NCBI RefSeq assembly: GCF_012103215.1 | Contig: NZ_JAAVNE010000037.1 | Coordinates: forward strand, 1 to 55,363 | Length of the DNA stretch: 55,363 bases | Reading direction: 5' to 3' | DNA from: Falsiroseomonas selenitidurans | GTDB lineage: Bacteria > Pseudomonadota > Alphaproteobacteria > Acetobacterales > Acetobacteraceae | Part shown: positions 8,029 through 17,487 of the stretch, in pieces | Layout: each line of letters starts with the position of its first letter | How positions within the stretch are numbered: the first letter of the stretch is position 1 | Program-made: the position numbers and the translations under genes | Notes under the pieces: generated by a model | The model's input: only the letters and a program-made list of their open reading frames with translations | Database searches by the model: none | What the model was told of the DNA's origin: nothing

Positions 8029-9870
8029 TCAGCTTCGCCGCAGCATCCGCCGCAGCGCCGCGCGGCTGCTGGCCACCAGCGGTTCACCCTTCTGCCGCGG
8101 CTTGCGCCGCACCTGCAACCGCGCCCCATCCGGCGCCCGCAGCAATTGCAGCGTGCGGTCGTGATAGACGTCGAGCCCCGGCCGATGGCCGATGGAAATC
8201 AACGCGCTCCCGGCCAGTTCCTCGCGGAACAGGCGCATCATCTGGTCCTGGTTCTCCTCATCCAGCGCCGCCGTCGCCTCGTCCAGGAACACCCAGCGTG
8301 GCCGGTGCAACAGCAGGCGCGCAAAGGCCAGGCGCTGCTGTTCGCCCAGCGACAACACGCGGTCCCAACGCTCCTCCTCCTCCAGCCGCGCCACCAGATG
8401 GGGCAGGCCGCAGCGCTGCAGGGCGGCGACCTGCTCCGTCTCCGTGAAGTGCTGCGGGGCGGAGGGATAGGTCAGCGCGGCGCGCAGCATGCCGAGCGGC
8501 ATGTAGGGCCGCTGCGGCATGAACTGCATCTGGTCGCGCGGCGGGATGCGGATCTGCCCGGCGCCCCAGGGCCACAGCCCGGCGATGGCGCGGAACAGGG
8601 TGGATTTGCCGGTGCCGCTCTCGCCGACGATCAGCACCTTCTCCGCGGCGCGGATTTCGGCATTGGCCCCCTGGATCACCACATTGCCGTCGGAATGCGC
8701 CACCTGCAGGTCGCGGAAGGCCAGCACGGCGGGCGTCTCGCCCGGTGGCGCCTCGACGATGTCGATGCGCGCCTCGCCGGCCATCGCTTCCGCGGTGTCG
8801 AAGGTGTCCTCCAGATCCACCACGCGCTCCACATGGCTGCGCCAATCGGCGAGGCGGGGGAAATTGTCCACGAACCAGGCCAGCGCCCGCGTCACCTCCA
8901 GGAAGGCGGAACTGATCTGCATCAGCACGCCGAGGGTGATGGCGCCGGCGAAATAGCGCGGGCTCGCCACCAGGATGGGGATGATGCTGGCCGCCATGCC
9001 ATAGGCCGAGGTCAGCCACATCAGCGCCCGCTCCCGCCCGTACAGCGCCTTCATCACGGACACCACGCGGCCGAAGGCGGCCTGCAGGCCGCGCTCCTCG
9101 TCCGGCTCGCCGCGGATCAGGGCGATGCCCTCGCTGTTCTCGCGCATGCGGATCAGCGCGAAGCGGTGGTCGCTCTCGGCCTCGTTGCGACGGATGTTGA
9201 TCGCCACCATCGGCCCGCCGATCAGCATGGTCAGGCCGGAGCCGATCATGGCGTAGAGCAGAGCGGCCCAGACCATGTAGCCCGGGATGTCGAATTCATC
9301 GGCGCCGAAGGACATGTGCAGCGGGCCGGAGAGCGACCACAGGATGCCGAGGAAGCTGACCAGGGTCAGGATCGAGCCGAGCAGCCCGATCGCCAGGTCC
9401 ACCGCCATCGCCGTCGCCCAGCGGGTGTTCTCGCTGATCCGCTGGTCCGGGTTGTCCGCCGCGCCGGGCAGGAAGTTGAGCTGGTAGTGGCGCCCGCCTT
9501 CCAGCCAGCGCCGCTGCAGCCGGTGCACCAGCCAGCGCCGCCAGCCCAGCATCAGCGCCTGGCGCGCCCAGAGCTGCCCCACCGCCGCCACCATGGCCAG
9601 CACCAGCAGCAGGCCGAACATCCACATCTGGCCGTAGAAGGCCGGGGCGTTGCGGTTCTCCAGAGCGTTGAAGAAGTCCCGGTTCCACAGGTTGAAGCGC
9701 ACCGTGACGCCGATCTGGAACAGGGTGAGGCCGACCACCGCCGCGGTCAGCAGCCAGGCCTGCCGGCGGTCGCCGGGCGAGGAATAGTAGCCGCGGGCCA
9801 GGCGCCAGAAGCGCCGCATCAGGCCCTCCTGCGGCGGCAGGTCGATGGCCGCAGGATTCGGGTCGGGCAT
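8029..9870 (-). CDS. ABC transporter, fused permease and ATPase (SbmA/BacA-YddA-like)
   Basis: A 613-residue half-transporter. The N-terminal part (about 30-330) is an ABC_membrane_2 domain with the SbmA/peroxisomal-type segment VRFNLWNRDFFNALENRN and RISENTRWAT. The C-terminal ATPase has Walker A GESGTGKST (K422), signature LSLGEQQR and Walker B WVFLDEATAALD followed by an H-loop (SIGHR). Relatives (YddA, ABCD family, BacA/SbmA) move peptides, cobalamin or very long fatty acyl groups; substrate cannot be told here. It probably acts as a homodimer in the inner membrane. No linked solute-binding or partner gene is nearby. Confidence 0.92.
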   Translation of the reverse strand: MPDPNPAAIDLPPQEGLMRRFWRLARGYYSSPGDRRQAWLLTAAVVGLTLFQIGVTVRFNLWNRDFFNALENRNAPAFYGQMWMFGLLLVLAMVAAVGQLWARQALMLGWRRWLVHRLQRRWLEGGRHYQLNFLPGAADNPDQRISENTRWATAMAVDLAIGLLGSILTLVSFLGILWSLSGPLHMSFGADEFDIPGYMVWAALLYAMIGSGLTMLIGGPMVAINIRRNEAESDHRFALIRMRENSEGIALIRGEPDEERGLQAAFGRVVSVMKALYGRERALMWLTSAYGMAASIIPILVASPRYFAGAITLGVLMQISSAFLEVTRALAWFVDNFPRLADWRSHVERVVDLEDTFDTAEAMAGEARIDIVEAPPGETPAVLAFRDLQVAHSDGNVVIQGANAEIRAAEKVLIVGESGTGKSTLFRAIAGLWPWGAGQIRIPPRDQMQFMPQRPYMPLGMLRAALTYPSAPQHFTETEQVAALQRCGLPHLVARLEEEERWDRVLSLGEQQRLAFARLLLHRPRWVFLDEATAALDEENQDQMMRLFREELAGSALISIGHRPGLDVYHDRTLQLLRAPDGARLQVRRKPRQKGEPLVASSRAALRRMLRRS

Positions 9871-9876
9871 GGCGGC

Positions 9877-9978
9877 TCAGCGTTGGCAGGGCGCCTCGGG
9901 CGCCGCCGCTGGGTTGGGGGGCTCGAAAGGGCGCAGCGCCTCCGCACCGCCGCCCGGCCGCCAGTCGAAGCGGTCCAT
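9877..9978 (-). CDS. possible small ORF upstream of the ABC transporter (33 aa)
   Basis: A short frame from ATG 9978 to TGA 9877 reads MDRFDWRPGGGAEALRPFEPPNP and ends in APCQR, stopping 6 bases before the ABC transporter ATG. Spacing and composition would suit a small cotranscribed protein, but there is no clear ribosome site, and other frames are open too because of high GC. Nothing recognisable; listed as a candidate only. Confidence 0.2.
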   Translation of the reverse strand: MDRFDWRPGGGAEALRPFEPPNPAAAPEAPCQR

Positions 9979-10072
9979 CAAGCGATCCGCGGCCGGCCGG
10001 CTGCCGCCGTCGCCATGCGCGGCGGAAGGACCATCGGCGGCTCGGGCCTCGGCTGCGCCGCGTCAGAGCCGT

Positions 10073-10237
10073 TCAGGATCGCCGGAAGGCGCCGACCAGC
10101 AGGCTCAGCAGGAACAGAATGATGAAGATGCCGAACAGGATCTGGGCGATGCCGGCGGAGGCCGAGGCGATCCCGCCGAAGCCGAACAGCCCGGCCACCA
10201 GGGCGATGACGAGGAAGATCAGGGTCCAGTAGAGCAT
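10073..10237 (-). CDS. DUF1328 / UPF0391 small membrane protein
   Basis: A 54-residue protein, MLYWTLIFLVIALVAGLFGFGG and so on, made of two hydrophobic helices (about 2-19 and 28-49) joined by a glycine/serine loop GGIASASAGIAQ. This is the exact pattern of the YtjA/DUF1328 family, small inner-membrane proteins often induced by stress. Its function is unknown. It is preceded by a perfect GGAAC-N17-CGTT promoter (10270-10295) and stands next to phyR, which strongly suggests control by the general stress sigma factor. Confidence 0.9.
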   Translation of the reverse strand: MLYWTLIFLVIALVAGLFGFGGIASASAGIAQILFGIFIILFLLSLLVGAFRRS

Positions 10238-10269
10238 GGCAATCTCCGGCGAGTGTCTCCGCCGGGGTG

Positions 10270-10295
10270 AACGCAGGCCTGCCCTTTACGGTTCC
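10270..10295 (-). promoter_or_regulatory. EcfG-type promoter of the DUF1328 gene
   Basis: On the minus strand GGAAC (10295-10291), a 17-base spacer and CGTT (10273-10270) give a perfect match to the EcfG (ECF15) consensus of alphaproteobacteria. The predicted start is about 25 bases upstream of ATG 10237. The motif lies in the gap between phyR and the DUF1328 gene and points at the latter. Confidence 0.75.
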
Positions 10296-10319
10296 GGCAC
10301 GGCCGGATCGCCGCGGCGT

Positions 10320-11078
10320 TCAGACCGGGTCGAGGTGCACGCCGCGGGTCACCGCCTGGTAGGTGGCGATGGCCAGGGTGGTCGGCTCGAAGGGCTTGGT
10401 GATGATGAAGGCGGGCTCCAGATCCCGCCCGGTCAGCAGGCGCTCGGGATAGGCGGTGACGAAGATCACCGGCGCGCTGTGATGCTGCAGGATACGCGCG
10501 ACGGCGGAGGTTCCGTCGCCCCCGGCGCCGAGATTCACATCCGCCAGCACCAGCGAAGGCCGTTCCGCCCCCGCGATCGCGACCGCCTCGTCTTCCGAGG
10601 CGGCGATGCCCACCACCTCATGCCCCGCGGCCTCGACCAGTTGCTGCAGATCGAGTGCGATGATCGGCTCATCCTCGATGATCAGCACGCGGGCGACCGC
10701 CCCGGCCCGCAGATGGCTGCGCGCCGCCTCCACATGCCGGGCGGCCTGGTCGGCGGGCAGGCCCAGCGCTGCCGCCGCCTGTTCCATCTCCAGCTCCTCC
10801 AGCGAGGTCAGCAGCAGCAGCATGCGCTGGGTGCGGTTCAGCCCGCTGACCGCCGCATCCTCCTCCGCCTGGATGGTGGCGATGCCACAGATGGCCGCAT
10901 AGAGCGCCAGCCTTCCGCCGAGCGCGGGGTCCGTGATGCCGGCGGGCACGGCGATCTCGCCGCGCAGCGCCTGGCCCACCAGCGCATCGCCGCCGGCCTG
11001 GGAGCCGGTGAGCGCGCGGGCGAAGCGGCGCCCGTAAGGCAGCGCCCCGATCAGCGCCGCGCGATCGATCTCGATCAT
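10320..11078 (-). CDS. phyR: anti-anti-sigma response regulator PhyR
   Basis: Master regulator of the general stress response: when phosphorylated it binds the anti-sigma factor NepR and frees the EcfG sigma factor. The 252-residue protein starts MIEIDRAALIGALPYGRRFARALTG with GGGAG upstream. It has the N-terminal sigma-like domain (about 1-125) followed by a receiver domain (about 130-250) with phospho-acceptor D180 in LVLADVNLG, VIFVTAYPE and KPF. That domain order (sigma-like then REC) is unique to PhyR. Divergent from the two sigma genes, with nepR two genes away. Confidence 0.95.
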   Translation of the reverse strand: MIEIDRAALIGALPYGRRFARALTGSQAGGDALVGQALRGEIAVPAGITDPALGGRLALYAAICGIATIQAEEDAAVSGLNRTQRMLLLLTSLEELEMEQAAAALGLPADQAARHVEAARSHLRAGAVARVLIIEDEPIIALDLQQLVEAAGHEVVGIAASEDEAVAIAGAERPSLVLADVNLGAGGDGTSAVARILQHHSAPVIFVTAYPERLLTGRDLEPAFIITKPFEPTTLAIATYQAVTRGVHLDPV

Positions 11079-11116
11079 CGGCTTGTCATCTCCCAAATTC
11101 CGGCGCGCGCTGCCGC

Positions 11117-11677
11117 ATGGCTCCGCATCTTGATATGCATGGGCGCGTGGACGAACAAGACAGCCTCGGCGCTTCGCGCGCCCTGATCGCGCAGTTGTTG
11201 CCGGATCTGCGCGCCGCCGCCCGCCTGCTGGCACCCTCGCGACCGGAAGCCGATGACCTGGTGCAGGAAACCGTGCTGCGCATGCTGCGCGGCCTTCCCG
11301 GCTTCGTGCCGCCGCCGGAGCTGGCGCATGACCCGCGGGCGGCGCTGCGCCCCTGGGCGCTGACCATCCTGCGCAACACCTTCCGCGAGGGCTGGCGCCG
11401 CGCCCGCCGCGAACGCGACGAGCGCGAGGCGAACCCGCCGGAGGCCGAGGCCAGCCTCGTCTCCGACCAGGAAAGCGCGCATGCGGTGCGCGATCTGGCC
11501 CGCGCCGTGGCCGGGCTGCCGCCCTCGATGCGGGAAGCGCTGATGCTGGTCGCCGCGCGCGGGCTGAGCCATGAGGCGGCGGCCGCGATCTGCGGCGTGC
11601 CGGTGGGCACCATGAAGGCCCGGCTGTCCCGCGCCCGGCGGGCGCTGGCGCAGGCTCTCGCCCCTGTGAACGGGTAA
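11117..11677 (+). CDS. ECF sigma factor, EcfG-like (first of two)
   Basis: A 186-residue RNA polymerase sigma factor with region 2 (RPEADDLVQETVLRMLRGL, then WALTILRNTFREGWRRARRER) and region 4 helix-turn-helix (LSHEAAAAICGVPVGTMKARLSRARRAL). The VGTMKARLSRAR segment resembles EcfG/ECF15 members. It starts 38 bases from the divergent phyR (ATG 11117; a second ATG at 11135 is also possible). No anti-sigma gene is directly attached; nepR follows the next sigma gene. Either of the two could be the main EcfG. Confidence 0.88.
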   Translation: MAPHLDMHGRVDEQDSLGASRALIAQLLPDLRAAARLLAPSRPEADDLVQETVLRMLRGLPGFVPPPELAHDPRAALRPWALTILRNTFREGWRRARRERDEREANPPEAEASLVSDQESAHAVRDLARAVAGLPPSMREALMLVAARGLSHEAAAAICGVPVGTMKARLSRARRALAQALAPVNG

Positions 11678-11728
11678 CGGAAGCGCGATGCAACCTCCTC
11701 GGCGGGCCGTTCATTCAGTTGGCATAGG

Positions 11729-12385
11729 ATGACGGAGCGTGACATGCCGAACCAGACGACGAGCGACGCGAAGGCCTTCCACGACCAGGTGATCGCCCTG
11801 CTGCCGCGGCTGCGGGTGCAGGCTCTGGCGCTGACCCGCAACCGCGCCGCCGCCGACGACCTGGTGCAGGATGCCGTGGCCAATGCGCTGGCGGCGCAGA
11901 ACAGCTTCACCCCGGGCACCAATTTCGCCGCCTGGATGCATCGCATCCTGCGCAACCGCTTCATCAGCACCCTGCGCAAGCAGCGCGAGACGACGGATAT
12001 CGAGGATGTGCCGGCGGGCGCCTTTGCCGTGGGCGCGACGCATGAGGACCGGCTGATACTCAAGGAGCTGGGCCAGGCGGTGAACCGCCTGCCGGCCGAC
12101 CAGCGGGAAGCCCTGTTCATGGTGGTGCTGCAGGGCATGTCCTACGAGGATGTGGCGGAGGCGACGGGCTGCGCCGTGGGCACCGCGAAAAGCCGGGTCT
12201 TCCGCGCCCGCCGTCAGCTGCAGACCTGGCTGACGGGCGAGGAATCGAGCGAGGCGACGACGCCGGAGCAGCGGGCCGGCCAGGGTCGTGGCCAGGGCGC
12301 CCGCGGCGCCCTGCGCAACAGTGCGAAGCCGGAGGGGCGCGGGACGCTGCGCTCAGGGGTTGGCGAACACCATCTGCTGCCTTAA
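11729..12385 (+). CDS. ecfG: ECF sigma factor, EcfG-type (second of two), with C-terminal tail
   Basis: Sigma factor of 218 residues: region 2 DDLVQDAVANALAAQNSF with WMHRILRNRFISTLRKQRE, and region 4 MSYEDVAEATGCAVGTAKSRVFRARRQL (about 142-170). It lies 51 bases after the first sigma gene and 57 bases before nepR, so it is the better candidate for the EcfG partner of NepR. Odd point: about 45 residues of low-complexity tail (rich in G, Q, R and A) follow the HTH, where EcfG proteins usually end. The symbol is assigned by context and motif. Confidence 0.85.
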   Translation: MTERDMPNQTTSDAKAFHDQVIALLPRLRVQALALTRNRAAADDLVQDAVANALAAQNSFTPGTNFAAWMHRILRNRFISTLRKQRETTDIEDVPAGAFAVGATHEDRLILKELGQAVNRLPADQREALFMVVLQGMSYEDVAEATGCAVGTAKSRVFRARRQLQTWLTGEESSEATTPEQRAGQGRGQGARGALRNSAKPEGRGTLRSGVGEHHLLP

Positions 12386-12442
12386 GTCGAAGTGGCCGGG
12401 TGTCGTGCCGGATATGGTTCGAGTACGGCGCCCGCATCGGCG

Positions 12443-12646
12443 ATGGACATGGACAGCAGCGACAGCAGCAAGCCCGCGCCCCCCGGCAAGCCCCAGAAGC
12501 GCAAGGGCGGGCGCGCGGGCGAGGACGCCTTCGACCTGTGGCTGCAGCGCGGGCTGCACCAGCTCTACGACAATGTCGCCGCCGAGCCGATTCCGCCCGA
12601 ATTGATGCGCCTGATCGAGGAAGACAGGACCCGGCGAGGCAAGTGA
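12443..12646 (+). CDS. nepR: anti-sigma factor NepR
   Basis: A 67-residue protein whose second half, LWLQRGLHQLYDNVAAEPIPPELMRLIEE, matches the NepR core (helix 1 LQ-x-L-x-x-LYD, linker EP-x-P, helix 2 LL). A charged disordered N-terminus (MDMDSSDSSKPAPPGKPQKRKGG) is also typical. NepR sequesters EcfG sigma until phosphorylated PhyR takes it away. Start is uncertain: ATG 12443 and 12449 lie close together and a GTG at 12392 is in frame. Unlike the common nepR-ecfG order, here it follows the sigma gene. Confidence 0.9.
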   Translation: MDMDSSDSSKPAPPGKPQKRKGGRAGEDAFDLWLQRGLHQLYDNVAAEPIPPELMRLIEEDRTRRGK

Positions 12647-14279
12647 AAGCAAGCGCCCGGATGTCTCGCCGCGTGGCATGACCCCTTGATGCAGGACGGG
12701 TCCACGCGGCGCTGGAGACTGCCCCGGCCCCAGGCCAGCCTGCGTGGCCGGCTGATCTGCCTGCTGCTGATCGCCGCCTTCCCGGTGGTGGTCCTGGTGC
12801 TGGCCGGGGCCTATGCCGGCTACCGCGGGTCGCTTCGGCAGGCGGAACGCGACCTGGTTCTGGAGCGCGATCTGGTGGTGGCCTCGCTCTCCACGCGCAT
12901 CGCCGCGGCGGATGGGGCCCTGCGCGGCGTGGCGGCCACCTGGCCGGAAGGCTGGACCGGCTGCGGCGACCGGCTGCGCGGGTTGACGCCCGTGGGCGTG
13001 GTGCTGGACGTGGAGTGCCCGGCACCGGCGGAAGGCTTGGCCGGCACGCCGGCGGCCATGGTCCGGCCCGCGCTGGACCCTGCCGGCCCTTCACTGATCC
13101 TGACGCAGGGCACCGGCACCATCGCCGTGCTGCGCGCCCTCCCCGGCGCCGGCCGCCTGCTGGTGGCCCGCGTCGCGCCGCCGCCATTGCCCGCCGGGCT
13201 GCTGGCCTGGCTGGTGGATGGCGAAGCGCGAAGCTGGCCGATCGGCCCGCAGACCGCCGACTACGGCCCCGCCCCGCCGCAGATCGCCGCCACCGGCGCC
13301 ACGCGCATCACGCTGGGCGAGGTGCCGCTGGTGGCCGCGCGCGGCCGGCTTTCCGCCCAGGCCTTCCTGGTGGTGGCGCGGCCCGCCGCGCCCATGCGCG
13401 CCACGGCGATGATGATCGCGACCCAGCGGCTCGGCGAGGTGGGCGCGCTGCTCGGCCTTTCCATCCTGGCCGTGGTGCTCGGCGCCAACTACGCCGTGAC
13501 CCGCCCCCTGTCGCAGCTTCGCCGCGCCGTGGCCGCCTGGCGCGGCGGCGGCGGCACCTTCGAGGTGCCGGGAGTCGACGGCATGCCGGACGAAATCCGT
13601 GAACTGGCCGAAAGCTTCCGCGCCGGCGCCACCGCGCTCGCGGCGCGGGAGCGCGACCTGCAGGCGGCGATCGAGCGGTCCGAGATCCTGGCGGCGGAGG
13701 TCCACCACCGGGTGAAGAACAACCTGCAGATCGTCAGCAGCCTGCTGGCCCTGCAGGCGCAGCGGGTGACGGATGGCCAGGCGCGGACGGAGTTCGAGGC
13801 GGCGCGCGACCGCATCGGCGCGCTCGCCACCCTGCACCGCCACATGTATGCGCATCACGACCCGGAAGCGATCGACCTCGGCGCCTTCATCGAGGAGCTG
13901 GGCGTGCAGCTTTTCGCCGCCATCGGCGACAAGCCCGGCCGGCGCATCGCGCTGGATGTCGCCGCGCCGGCGCTGCGCATCTCCTCCGACCAGGCGGTGC
14001 CGCTGGCGCTGATCATCACGGAAGCGGTGGCCGCCGCGCTGAAACAGGGTTTCCCGCCCGGCCATGGCGGCCGCATCCGCATCACCGTCACGGCGGATGA
14101 GCGCCGTGCCAGCCTGGCGATCGAGGATGACGGCGTGGTGCCGCGGCCGGACGACCAGCTGCGCGCCCTGCTGCTGCGCGGCCTGGCCCGGCAGCTCGGC
14201 GCCGAGTTGAAGCGGGAGGAGGCGGGGCTGGCGCTGGATTTCCCGCTGCGCGCCCCCACCCCCCGCCCGCCGCCTTCCG

Positions 14280-15883
<1,604 letters not shown>

Positions 15884-15884
<1 letters not shown>

Positions 15885-15953
15885 GGGGGCGTTCCTTGCT
15901 TTCTGATTCGTCATGCCATGCGCGAGGGCAGACCTGCCCCCAGGGTCCCCTGA
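15884..15953 (-). promoter_or_regulatory. leuA leader RNA: competing hairpins that can cover the leuA start
   Basis: Between the leader stop and leuA the transcript contains CAGGGG (15953-15948 region) and CCCTGGGGGC (15945-15936). The latter is complementary, at 9 of 10 positions, to GCCCCCATGG at the leuA start codon. CAGGG can also pair with the following CCCTG, or with CCCCTG inside the last leader codons. GGGCA-GGTC-TGCCC forms a further hairpin. There is no T-run, so blockage of translation or a Rho-type mechanism is more likely than an intrinsic terminator. Pairings were found by eye. Confidence 0.4.
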
Positions 15954-15980
15954 GCGATACCAGCCGTTACCAGCCGGAGC

Positions 15981-16082
15981 TTACGCCCAGGGGTGGCTAA
16001 GTCGAAGGAGAAGCAGCGCGCGCGGCAGCAGACCGGCCCGGAGGGCGGCGGTCAGCTCGATACGGGCAGCGCGGGGCGTCAT
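15981..16082 (-). CDS. leucine-rich leader peptide of leuA (33 aa)
   Basis: A small frame ATG 16082 to TAA 15981, ending GLLPRALLLLRLSHPWA. Nine of 33 residues are leucine. The run of four is coded CTG CTT CTC CTT and is followed by CGA CTT. CTT and CTC are uncommon in this GC-rich region, where CTG dominates. This is the classic design of an attenuation leader, in which the ribosome senses charged tRNA-Leu. It lies about 100 bases upstream of leuA on the same strand. There is no clear ribosome site; a promoter at 16093-16121 would give a nearly leaderless message. Confidence 0.65.
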   Translation of the reverse strand: MTPRAARIELTAALRAGLLPRALLLLRLSHPWA

Positions 16083-16092
16083 GGCTGAGGCA

Positions 16093-16121
16093 ACGCTAGC
16101 CGGGTGCGGCGCGGGGCGCAA
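16093..16121 (-). promoter_or_regulatory. candidate promoter for the leuA leader
   Basis: On the minus strand TTGCGC (16121-16116), a 17-base spacer and TAGCGT (16098-16093) precede the leader ATG at 16082 by about 10 bases. Motif strength is moderate and the untranslated leader would be only a few bases long. Confidence 0.35.
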
Positions 16122-16182
16122 GCGCTGGCGCAATGCGCGCGGGCTTGCCAGCATGGCGCCCTCCAAGGGGGAAACAAGCAGG

Positions 16183-17157
16183 ATGGCGTTCAAGGTGGTG
16201 CTCGGCCGCAGGCTGCCGGAGGCCGGGATGGCGGTGTTCGCCGCGCGGCCGGAACTGGACCTGGTGGTGCTGGACAATCCCGCCCCGGCCCAATGGCACG
16301 CGGCGATTGCGGATGCGCACGGCACGCTGTGCTGGCTGGAGAAGATGGACCGCGCGGCGCTGGCCGCCGCGAAGCAGCTGCGCGTCGTCTCCCGCATCGG
16401 GGTCGGCTACGACACGGTGGATGTGCCGGCCTGTTCGGAGCGCGGCGTGGCGGTGATGGTGGCCAACGGGTCGAACGACCTCTCGGTGGCCGAGCACGCC
16501 ATGATGCTGCTGCTGACGGTGGCGCGGCGGGCGGTGGATATCCACAACCATGTGGCCGGCGGCGGCTGGTGGCCGCCGGGCGGGCTGCGGATGGTGGACC
16601 TGGCCGGCAAGCGGGCCCTGGTGGTGGGCTATGGCCGCATCGGCACCCGCGTCGCGCAGTATCTGAAGGCCTTCCGCATGGATGTGGCGGTGCTGGACCC
16701 CGGCTTCTCCCCGCACCGCATCGCCGCCGACGGTTTTCGCCCTGCACGCGACCTGCATGCGGCGCTCGGCGAGGCGGATGTGGTGACGCTGCACTGCCCC
16801 CTCTCCCCCGCCACGCACCACCTGATGAACCCGGCCGCCTTCGCGGCGATGAAGCCCGGCGCCATCCTGGTGAACACCGCCCGCGGCCCGGTGGTGAGCC
16901 AGGAGGCGCTGGTCGCCGCGCTGCGCTCCGGCCACCTGATGGGCGCCGGCCTCGATGTGCTGGAGGTGGAGCCCGCCACCCCCGGCAACCCGCTGCTGAC
17001 CCTGCCCAATGTGGTGATCAGCCCGCATTCGGCGGCGAGCACCGAGGAAGGCATGAACCGCATGGCCCGCATCTCCGCCCAGAACATCCTGGATGTGCTG
17101 GACGGGAAGGCCGATCCCGCGATGATGGTGAACCCGGAGATCCTGCAGGCGGGCTGA
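16183..17157 (+). CDS. D-2-hydroxyacid dehydrogenase (phosphoglycerate dehydrogenase-like)
   Basis: NAD-dependent oxidoreductase of 324 residues starting MAFKVVLGRRLPEAGMAVF. The Rossmann motif is VVGYGRIGTRVAQYLKAF. Catalytic residues are visible as R in NTARGPVVSQEAL, E in LDVLEVEPATPGN and H in VISPHSAAST. It could be a SerA-type 3-phosphoglycerate dehydrogenase without the ACT domain, or a glyoxylate/hydroxypyruvate reductase; the sequence alone does not decide. It is divergent from leuA, and its upstream region carries the leuA leader on the other strand. Start ATG 16183 is preferred over 16153. Confidence 0.9.
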   Translation: MAFKVVLGRRLPEAGMAVFAARPELDLVVLDNPAPAQWHAAIADAHGTLCWLEKMDRAALAAAKQLRVVSRIGVGYDTVDVPACSERGVAVMVANGSNDLSVAEHAMMLLLTVARRAVDIHNHVAGGGWWPPGGLRMVDLAGKRALVVGYGRIGTRVAQYLKAFRMDVAVLDPGFSPHRIAADGFRPARDLHAALGEADVVTLHCPLSPATHHLMNPAAFAAMKPGAILVNTARGPVVSQEALVAALRSGHLMGAGLDVLEVEPATPGNPLLTLPNVVISPHSAASTEEGMNRMARISAQNILDVLDGKADPAMMVNPEILQAG

Positions 17158-17160
17158 GCG

Positions 17161-17487
17161 TCACCCGCAGGCGAGGCTCTCCACCACCCCCTCCCGCACC
17201 ACGCCGCCCACCCGGTCGGCCCGGAAATCCCGGGTGGCCGGCTGGTCCGGGGCCAGCAGGCGGATGCTGCGGATGCCGGGCATGGCAGCGAGCGCCGCGC
17301 GGACCGCTGCCTCCGGCCGGCCGATCAGGGCAGGCAGCGCGGCCGCATGGTCGGCGCAGCGCGCGCCGGCGGGGCCTTCGGACAGGGCGGGCGGCGGCAG
17401 GGCGCGGTCCGCGCTGGGCGGCGCGGGCTGCGGGTCGTTGGCGCAGCCGGCGGCCAGCAGCAGGCAGGCCAGGAGGGTGATTCTCAT
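17161..17487 (-). CDS. lipoprotein with a peptidase inhibitor I78-like domain
   Basis: A 108-residue protein with a lipoprotein signal (MRITLLACLLLAAGCAN, lipobox AAGC). The C-terminal domain reads ALIGRPEAAVRAAL, then IRLLAPDQPATRDFRADRVGGVV, ending ESLACG. This matches the I78 (potato-inhibitor-I-like) family of small periplasmic inhibitors: IG-x-P, I-R-x-x-x-P and DFRxDR. The ATG overlaps the stop of the deacetylase gene (ATGA), so both are probably cotranscribed. Converges with the dehydrogenase gene, 3 bases apart. Inhibitor function is inferred. Confidence 0.75.
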   Translation of the reverse strand: MRITLLACLLLAAGCANDPQPAPPSADRALPPPALSEGPAGARCADHAAALPALIGRPEAAVRAALAAMPGIRSIRLLAPDQPATRDFRADRVGGVVREGVVESLACG

